Translations under genes and position numbers: made by a program
Origin: CAZFPA01 sp964520975
GTDB lineage: Bacteria > Bacillota > Negativicutes > Selenomonadales > Selenomonadaceae
Length of the DNA: 5,901 bases
Assembly (NCBI GenBank): GCA_964520975.1
Contig: CAZFPA010000105.1
Span: 1 to 5,901 of the forward strand
Direction: 5' to 3'
Shown: piece after piece, positions 1-4,476 of the stretch
Layout: each line of letters opens with the position of its first letter
How positions within the stretch are numbered: position 1 is the first letter of the stretch
The notes under the pieces: generated by a model
Databases searched by the model: none
The model's input: the letters and a program-made list of their open reading frames with translations, nothing else
Told to the model about the DNA's origin: nothing

Positions 1-582
1 ACGAAGTATGATTTTCGCGGCAAAGCCTGGCTGGGGGCGCTCATCGATCTGCCATTTGCGATTTCACCGGTGGTTGCTGGTTTGTTCTTCATCATGCTGT
101 TCGGGCGGATGAGCCCGCTGTATCCCTTCCTGCGGGCGGAGCATCTGATGATTGTCTTTGCGGTGCCGGGCATTATCCTGGCGACCATCTTCGTGACGCT
201 TCCGTTCATTACCCGGGAGCTGGTGCCGGTGATGGAGGCACAGGGGCGCAGTGAGGAAGAGGCAGCGGCGACCATGGGGGCTGGCGGCTGGACGATATTC
301 CGCAGGGTAACTTTGCCGAATATCCGCTGGGCGCTGCTGTACAGCATTATCCTGTGTACGGCCCGTGCCCTGGGCGAGTTCGGTGCGGTATCGGTTGTAT
401 CCGGGCATATCCGGGGAAAGACGAATACCTTGCCGCTGCATATTGAGATCTTGTATAACGAGTATAATTTTACGGCAGCTTTTGCAGTGGCCTCTATCCT
501 GGTTATGCTGGCTATCGTGATTCTGGTCTTGCGTAATCTGGTGGAATGGCATGCGAAACGGGGGAATGGAAATGTCGATTGA
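1..582 (+). CDS. cysW: Sulfate/thiosulfate ABC transporter permease CysW, 5'-truncated by the window edge
   Basis: This is an inner-membrane permease subunit of the sulfate/thiosulfate importer, working with a second permease (CysT/CysU), a binding protein and the ATPase encoded next. The frame is open from base 1 and ends at TGA 580-582, giving 193 visible residues. E. coli CysW has about 290, so roughly the first 95 are missing. Visible hydrophobic segments are at about residues 10-35, 49-70, 108-120 and 157-178. The cytoplasmic EAA loop that docks on the ATPase is at about 85-108 (EEEAAATMGAGGW, then LPNI). The stretch ARALGEFGAVSVVSGHIRG followed by LPLHIEILYNEYNF (122-157) is a near-diagnostic CysW signature and separates it from CysT and from ModB. 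A GTG at base 70 is internal and not the start, because homology continues upstream of it (RGK at 6-8, then LIDLPFAISPVVAG). The 3' end overlaps cysA, which implies coupled expression. Confidence 0.93.
   Translation, partial: TKYDFRGKAWLGALIDLPFAISPVVAGLFFIMLFGRMSPLYPFLRAEHLMIVFAVPGIILATIFVTLPFITRELVPVMEAQGRSEEEAAATMGAGGWTIFRRVTLPNIRWALLYSIILCTARALGEFGAVSVVSGHIRGKTNTLPLHIEILYNEYNFTAAFAVASILVMLAIVILVLRNLVEWHAKRGNGNVD
560..565 (+). promoter_or_regulatory. Ribosome binding site that decides the cysA start
   Basis: GGGGGA lies inside the end of cysW, six bases before ATG 572. Two earlier in-frame ATGs exist, at 551 and 566. The first has no good Shine-Dalgarno sequence and the second sits directly against the purine run, so 572 is the best choice. 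The choice changes the protein by at most seven residues. Confidence 0.55.
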
Positions 583-1636
583 AGTAGAGTTGAAACATAT
601 AGGGAAGATGTTTGGTTCGTTCCGGGCTTCCGATGATATCAATCTGACGGTAGAGAAAGGGCAGCTGGTTGGTTTGCTTGGGCCATCCGGCAGTGGTAAG
701 ACGACCATCCTGCGTATGATCGCAGGGCTGGAGATGCCGGACGAAGGCGATATCCTGATTGGTGGCCGGCGCGTCAATGATCTGCCGCCGGGCAAGCGTG
801 GTATTGGCTTTGTATTTCAGAATTATGCGTTGTTCCGGCATCTGACCGTGCGCGAAAATATCGCGTTCGGATTGAAGGTACAGAACCAGCCTGCGGTGGA
901 GAGCAGGGCACGGGTGGATGAACTGATCGATCTGATCGGGTTGAAGGAGTTCGGCAATCGGTATCCGATGCAGCTGTCCGGCGGGCAGCGCCAACGGGTA
1001 GCTTTTGCCCGGGCGCTGGCCCCGCAGCCGGAACTGCTTCTGCTTGATGAGCCCTTTGCGGCCATTGATGCGAAAGTTCGTAAAGAACTGCGCCAATGGC
1101 TGCGGCAGACTATCCATCAGCTGGGCGTCACGAGTATTTTCGTGACCCATGATCAGGATGAAGCGGTGGAGGCAGCCGATGCCATCCTGATTGTGAGCCA
1201 GGGACGTATCGAGCAGAGTGGGACGCCGGTCGAGATCTATCAGCATCCGCAAACGCCATTCGTAGCTGATTTTATCGGGGAGTCTGTGCATGTGCCGGAT
1301 TATACGATCTTCAAGGGATTTGGGAATGGTGAGGGGACGCACGAAGGCATCATCCGGCCGGAATTTCTGGAGGTTGGAGCCGATGCCCGCGAGCTTCTCA
1401 TGCCGCTGGCAGCGGAGCGGGGCATTGTCCGTGGGACGTATTTCCGGGGCAATAATATCCAGGTGGATATCGAGGTGCGCGGGCAGCTGCTCAGAGCCTG
1501 GCGGAGTCTGGAGAAACGGCCGCTGCGGGAAGGTGATGAAGCGTTGGTGCTGATCCACCGGATCTATAGTTTTGCGCATGGGCAGACGCAAATCATTGAA
1601 AATCAGGCAAAGAGAGAAGATTCCGTAGTCATTTGA
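572..1636 (+). CDS. cysA: Sulfate/thiosulfate ABC transporter ATP-binding protein CysA
   Basis: This is the cytoplasmic ATPase that powers sulfate/thiosulfate import through the CysT/CysW channel. From ATG 572 it is 354 residues, close to the roughly 365 of E. coli CysA. All nucleotide-binding motifs are intact: Walker A GPSGSGKTT (37-45), Q-loop VFQNYALFRHLTVRENIAFG (81-100), ABC signature LSGGQRQR (135-142), Walker B LLLLDEP (155-161), D-loop-like FAAIDA (162-167) and H-loop THDQDEA (192-198). After about residue 235 comes a C-terminal TOBE-like regulatory domain, inferred from position and beta-rich composition. The wording of the Q-loop and signature regions is typical of CysA, though related importers (molybdate, spermidine) share these motifs. 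The substrate call rests mainly on the adjacent cysW and on the sulfate-reduction genes downstream. It overlaps cysW by 11 bases and ends 16 bases before the flavoprotein gene. Confidence 0.92.
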   Translation: MSIEVELKHIGKMFGSFRASDDINLTVEKGQLVGLLGPSGSGKTTILRMIAGLEMPDEGDILIGGRRVNDLPPGKRGIGFVFQNYALFRHLTVRENIAFGLKVQNQPAVESRARVDELIDLIGLKEFGNRYPMQLSGGQRQRVAFARALAPQPELLLLDEPFAAIDAKVRKELRQWLRQTIHQLGVTSIFVTHDQDEAVEAADAILIVSQGRIEQSGTPVEIYQHPQTPFVADFIGESVHVPDYTIFKGFGNGEGTHEGIIRPEFLEVGADARELLMPLAAERGIVRGTYFRGNNIQVDIEVRGQLLRAWRSLEKRPLREGDEALVLIHRIYSFAHGQTQIIENQAKREDSVVI

Positions 1637-1640
1637 CAGA

Positions 1641-1646
1641 AAGGAG
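1641..1646 (+). promoter_or_regulatory. Ribosome binding site of the aprA-like gene
   Basis: A perfect AAGGAG is six bases before ATG 1653. The closer ATG at 1648 opens only a very short frame (stop after four codons), so 1653 is the start. The 16-base gap after cysA holds only this site, leaving no room for a separate promoter. Confidence 0.75.
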
Positions 1647-1652
1647 CATGAC

Positions 1653-3344
1653 ATGCAGAAGATAGAGAAGTCAGCCGATATTTTGATTATCGGCGGTGGT
1701 GCAGCCGGCTGCTTTGCAGCGATTACGCTTGCTGACCGGCATCCGGACCTGAAGGTCTTGTTGGTGGACAAGGCAAATATTCGGCGCAGCGGCTGTCTGG
1801 CGGCCGGGGTCAATGCGCTCAATGCTTATATTGCGCCGGGCTATACGCCGGAAGATTATGTGGACTATGCGGCAGCTGATGCGGCCGGCATCGTGCGCGA
1901 AGACCTGCTGCTGTCGATGGCTGAGGGACTCAATGCGGTTACACAGCAGATTGAGCATCTTGGGCTGGTCATCCTGAAAGACTCCGCAGGAAATTATGTG
2001 TCCCGCGGCTGGCGCAACATCAAGATCAATGGGGAAAACATCAAGCCTCTGCTGGCAGCAGCTGTCCGACAGGCATCATCTGTCGAGGTGCTGGAACATG
2101 TGGATGTTGTGGATTATCTGCAGGCTGAGGACGGGGATAAAGTGACAGGTGCCTGGGGAATCGGAATTCAGAAGGATGCCGTGTATTTTCTGGATGCAAA
2201 GGCAGTCATCTGTGCGACGGGAGGAGCATCCGGGCTTTACCGGCCCAATCATCCGGGAAATGCCCGGCATACCATGTGGTACAGTCCGTTCAATACCGGA
2301 GCTGGCTATGCAATGGGGCTGCGGGCCGGTGCAGAGATGACCACCTTTGAGATGCGGTTCATTGCGCTTCGCTGCAAGGATACGATTGCGCCGACAGGGA
2401 CGCTGGCGCAGGGCATAGGAGCAGAGCAGGTCAATGCGCGGGGCGGTCATTATCAGGCCGCGTATGGTAATACAACATCTGAGCGGCTCTATGCCGTGGT
2501 CAGCGAGAACCTGGCCGGACGCGGTCCCTGCTATCTCGAAACGCATGGAATTACGGCAGAGCAGCAGGAATCGCTCGAGAAGGCTTATCTCAATATGGCA
2601 CCAGCGCAGACCATGCGCTGGCGTGAGACCGGATTGGGGCCGGCAGTGTCTGATGTGGAGATCGAGGGAACTGAGCCTTATGTGGTCGGCGGGCATACAG
2701 CCAGCGGCTACTGGATTGATGATCAGCGGGCAACCACGCTGCCGGGACTCTTTGCCGCCGGTGATGCAGCCGGCGGCTGCCCACAGAAATATGTGACCGG
2801 GGCCTTTGTTGAGGGCCGCATTGCTGCCTGTTCTGCGGCTGACTATGCAGGACGCAGCGTGGAAACCATCGTGTCAGAATCTGTCCGGCAGCAGATTATG
2901 GAAAGGGTCAGGCAGCTGCGGACAGTCCCGCCGCAAGCAGCATTATTCACAACGGAGATGCTGGAGGAAGCGATGCAGCAGGTCATGGATGAGTATGCCG
3001 GCGGCATTACGACCAGCTATCGGTATACCGGACAGCAGCTTCGGCTGGCTCGTGCGCATATCGCCCGGTTGAGCAGACTCAGTGAGGGATTGCGGGCGGG
3101 GGAAGCATATGATCTCCTGAAGGTGTTTGAGCTGCAGGAGCGGCTGCTGGTTTGCCGGGTGCTTATCGAGCATTTGCTGGCCCGACGGGAAACGCGCTGG
3201 CACAGCTTTGCAGAAAATCTGGATTATCCCGGGCGCAGCCGGGCTTTTGATAAATATGTCAATTCCCGTCTGGAGCATGGCAGGGTCCGGATCATTTATC
3301 GTAACCTGGTGAAACGAGGTGAACACTATGAGCATCAGCATTGA
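1653..3344 (+). CDS. aprA: Adenylylsulfate reductase alpha-subunit-like flavoprotein (AprA family, compact form)
   Basis: This is probably the FAD subunit that reduces APS to sulfite and AMP in the cytoplasm, receiving electrons from the ferredoxin subunit encoded next. It has 563 residues, against about 620-660 for AprA of sulfate reducers. An N-terminal Rossmann FAD site is clear (DILIIGGGAAG, 9-19), with an acidic ribose-binding position in LLVDKA (36-41). The FAD-linked C-terminal motif of the fumarate reductase/AprA superfamily is at 363-388 (LPGLFAAGDAAGG, then GAFVEGR). The central region matches AprA rather than fumarate reductase or aspartate oxidase: TMWYSPFNTGAGYAMGLRAG (207-226) and MRFIALRCKDTIAPTG (234-249) resemble the AprA segments around substrate-contacting Trp and Arg. 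Trp209 and Arg240 are 31 residues apart, as I recall for Trp234 and Arg265 of Archaeoglobus AprA. His348 in VGGHTASGYW is the candidate for the third active-site residue. A helical C-terminal domain with RRETRWHSFAENLDYPGR fits the superfamily. It overlaps the aprB-like gene by 17 bases. Assimilatory use is inferred from context. Confidence 0.85.
   Translation: MQKIEKSADILIIGGGAAGCFAAITLADRHPDLKVLLVDKANIRRSGCLAAGVNALNAYIAPGYTPEDYVDYAAADAAGIVREDLLLSMAEGLNAVTQQIEHLGLVILKDSAGNYVSRGWRNIKINGENIKPLLAAAVRQASSVEVLEHVDVVDYLQAEDGDKVTGAWGIGIQKDAVYFLDAKAVICATGGASGLYRPNHPGNARHTMWYSPFNTGAGYAMGLRAGAEMTTFEMRFIALRCKDTIAPTGTLAQGIGAEQVNARGGHYQAAYGNTTSERLYAVVSENLAGRGPCYLETHGITAEQQESLEKAYLNMAPAQTMRWRETGLGPAVSDVEIEGTEPYVVGGHTASGYWIDDQRATTLPGLFAAGDAAGGCPQKYVTGAFVEGRIAACSAADYAGRSVETIVSESVRQQIMERVRQLRTVPPQAALFTTEMLEEAMQQVMDEYAGGITTSYRYTGQQLRLARAHIARLSRLSEGLRAGEAYDLLKVFELQERLLVCRVLIEHLLARRETRWHSFAENLDYPGRSRAFDKYVNSRLEHGRVRIIYRNLVKRGEHYEHQH
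3316..3321 (+). promoter_or_regulatory. Ribosome binding site that decides the aprB-like start
   Basis: GAGGTG lies within the last codons of the aprA-like gene, six bases before ATG 3328. An in-frame GTG at 3319 is inside this site and so is an unlikely start. ATG 3328 puts the first Fe-S cysteine at residue 10, normal for such ferredoxins. Confidence 0.6.
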
Positions 3345-3639
3345 TCCGGCGCGCTGTATCGGTTGCGGCAGCTGCGGCGAGGTGTGCCCCGGCAATCTGC
3401 TGCAGCTGCGGCAGGGACGGATGGTCATCCGTGATGCCCGGGACTGCTGGGGGTGTACGGCATGTGTCAAGGCCTGTCCTCGGGATGCCATTTGTTATTA
3501 TCTGGCGGCAGAACTTGGCGGGGGCGGCGGCAGGCTGTATGCGGACGATGGCCCGCAGCAGCTCATCTGGCGGCTGGAACTGGCCGATGGTTCGCCGCAG
3601 CGTATCATTGTAGATAAGTCTGATGCCAATCGATATTGA
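3328..3639 (+). CDS. aprB: Adenylylsulfate reductase beta-subunit-like ferredoxin (AprB family, short form)
   Basis: This is a 103-residue iron-sulfur protein that should pass electrons to the FAD of the AprA-like partner. Two complete CxxCxxCxxxCP motifs are visible: Cys10, 13, 16, 20 and Cys40, 43, 46, 50, predicting two [4Fe-4S] clusters. There is no signal peptide or membrane segment. The second motif, CWGCTACVKACPRDAI, resembles the CWECYSCVKxCPQGAI wording of dissimilatory AprB. The part after the clusters also follows AprB: a glycine-rich loop (GGGGG, 64-68), then a beta-rich segment with LIWRLELADGSPQRI, which recalls the DIMWTVKYRNGKV region of AprB. These AprB sequences are from memory and are not aligned here. 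The protein stops soon after this segment, whereas AprB of sulfate reducers has about 150 residues with a C-terminal tail that wraps around AprA. The 17-base overlap with the flavoprotein gene supports synthesis as a complex. A generic 2[4Fe-4S] ferredoxin is the main alternative. Confidence 0.82.
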   Translation: MSISIDPARCIGCGSCGEVCPGNLLQLRQGRMVIRDARDCWGCTACVKACPRDAICYYLAAELGGGGGRLYADDGPQQLIWRLELADGSPQRIIVDKSDANRY

Positions 3640-3655
3640 TTGACGGTTTGAAGAT

Positions 3656-3660
3656 AGGAG
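3656..3660 (+). promoter_or_regulatory. Ribosome binding site of cysD, in the largest gap of the window
   Basis: AGGAG is nine bases before ATG 3670. An upstream in-frame GTG at 3664 is only three bases away, too close, and the ATG at 3676 is 15 bases away, rather far, so 3670 is preferred. The gap 3640-3669 is the widest between genes here (30 bases). I see no convincing -35/-10 pair or hairpin in it. Confidence 0.6.
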
Positions 3661-3669
3661 AGTGTGCAA

Positions 3670-4476
3670 ATGGCAATGGATCATTTGGATCAATTGGAAG
3701 CAGAAAGTGTCTATATTCTGCGGGAAGCATATAAGAAACTTGGTAAACTCGGGATGCTCTGGTCGATTGGAAAAGATTCGACTGTGCTGCTGTGGCTGGC
3801 GAAGAAGGCCTTCTATGGTCATGTGCCATTTCCGTTCATTCATGTGGATACGAAACATAAGATTCCGGCGATGATCGAATATCGCGATCGTGTAGCTAAA
3901 GAACTGGGGATCGACCTCATCGTGCATACAAACTGGGATGCTATCCATGCAGGTATGGGGCCGGACAAAGGCCGGCTTGCCTGCTGTAAAGCACTCAAGA
4001 CGGAAGGTCTGCGCCAGGTTGTCAGGGAGTATGGATTTGATGGCTTGATTGTCGGCGTGCGCCGCGATGAGGAAGGCTCTCGTTCTAAGGAACGGGTATT
4101 CAGCGAGCGTACCCGGGATGACAGCTGGGACTACACGAATCAGCCGCCGGAGCTATGGGATCAGTTCAAGACGGACTTCCCGAAGGGCAATCATATCCGG
4201 GTTCATCCAATTCTGGCCTGGAGCGAGGTAGATATCTGGGAATACATCCGTCGGGAGCAGATTCCAATCATCGATCTGTATTTTGCCAAAAAAGGCAAGC
4301 GTTATCGCAGCCTGGGCTGTGCCTGCTGTACAGGGATGATCGATTCGGAAGCGGATACGCTGGATAAAATAATCGAGGAGCTCAAACATACGAAGACCGG
4401 CGAGCGGGCAGGCCGCAAGCAGGATCAGGAGGATGCCTATGCGATGCAGAAGCTGCGTAAGGAGGGGTATATGTGA
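3670..4476 (+). CDS. cysD: Sulfate adenylyltransferase (ATP sulfurylase) subunit 2, CysD
   Basis: This is the catalytic adenylyl-transfer subunit, making APS and pyrophosphate from ATP and sulfate together with CysN. It has 268 residues, against 302 in E. coli. The start of the fold is typical: LDQLEAESVYILREA (6-20), the PP-loop SIGKDST (32-38), then KKAFYGHVPFPFIHVDT (45-61). CysD hallmarks follow: LKTEGLRQ (109-116), GVRRDEEGSRSKER (129-142), NQPPELW (157-163) and a W-S-E-x-D-I-W segment (184-190). The segment of about 30 residues that E. coli CysD has before LGCWPLTG is absent, which explains the shorter length. Unusual cysteines are present: Cys105-Cys106 (ACCKALKTEGL) and Cys217/219/220 (LGCACCTG), at places resembling the Fe-S ligands of CysH-type reductases. 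CysH is the obvious alternative, but the RRDEE-SR-KER block and the adjoining cysN make CysD much more likely. The stop codon overlaps the cysN start. Confidence 0.93.
   Translation: MAMDHLDQLEAESVYILREAYKKLGKLGMLWSIGKDSTVLLWLAKKAFYGHVPFPFIHVDTKHKIPAMIEYRDRVAKELGIDLIVHTNWDAIHAGMGPDKGRLACCKALKTEGLRQVVREYGFDGLIVGVRRDEEGSRSKERVFSERTRDDSWDYTNQPPELWDQFKTDFPKGNHIRVHPILAWSEVDIWEYIRREQIPIIDLYFAKKGKRYRSLGCACCTGMIDSEADTLDKIIEELKHTKTGERAGRKQDQEDAYAMQKLRKEGYM
4459..4465 (+). promoter_or_regulatory. Strong Shine-Dalgarno of cysN, inside the end of cysD
   Basis: AAGGAGG is ten bases before ATG 4476 and seven before an in-frame GTG at 4473. The two starts differ by one residue. The ATG is part of a TGATG stop-start overlap with cysD, a common sign of translational coupling. 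Confidence 0.7.

Noticed and set aside
512..1822. A long open frame on the - strand (436 codons) opposite cysA and the ends of its neighbours
   Set aside because: It lies opposite well-supported genes and its translation is rich in Arg, His, Pro and Gln without recognisable motifs. It is the expected shadow of a GC-rich coding strand.
2076..2696. A - strand open frame of 206 codons inside the aprA-like gene
   Set aside because: It is fully antisense to a conserved flavoprotein, with low-complexity composition and no homology I recognise.
1653..3344. Reading the flavoprotein as fumarate reductase, succinate dehydrogenase or L-aspartate oxidase
   Set aside because: The FAD motifs are shared, but the MWYSPFNTG and RCKDTIAPTG segments, the adjacent AprB-like ferredoxin and the ATP sulfurylase genes fit AprA better.
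3640..3669. A possible internal promoter in the gap before cysD
   Set aside because: Thirty bases mostly occupied by the Shine-Dalgarno region, with no recognisable -35/-10 pair.
3292..3948. A - strand open frame of 218 codons spanning the aprB-like gene and the start of cysD
   Set aside because: It is antisense to two conserved genes, and no coherent protein family features are visible.
3670..4476. Reading this gene as CysH (APS/PAPS reductase) because of the CC and CxxC cysteines
   Set aside because: The LEAESVYILREA start, the RRDEE-SR-KER block, NQPPELW and the adjoining cysN all identify CysD. The cysteine pattern is kept as a finding instead.
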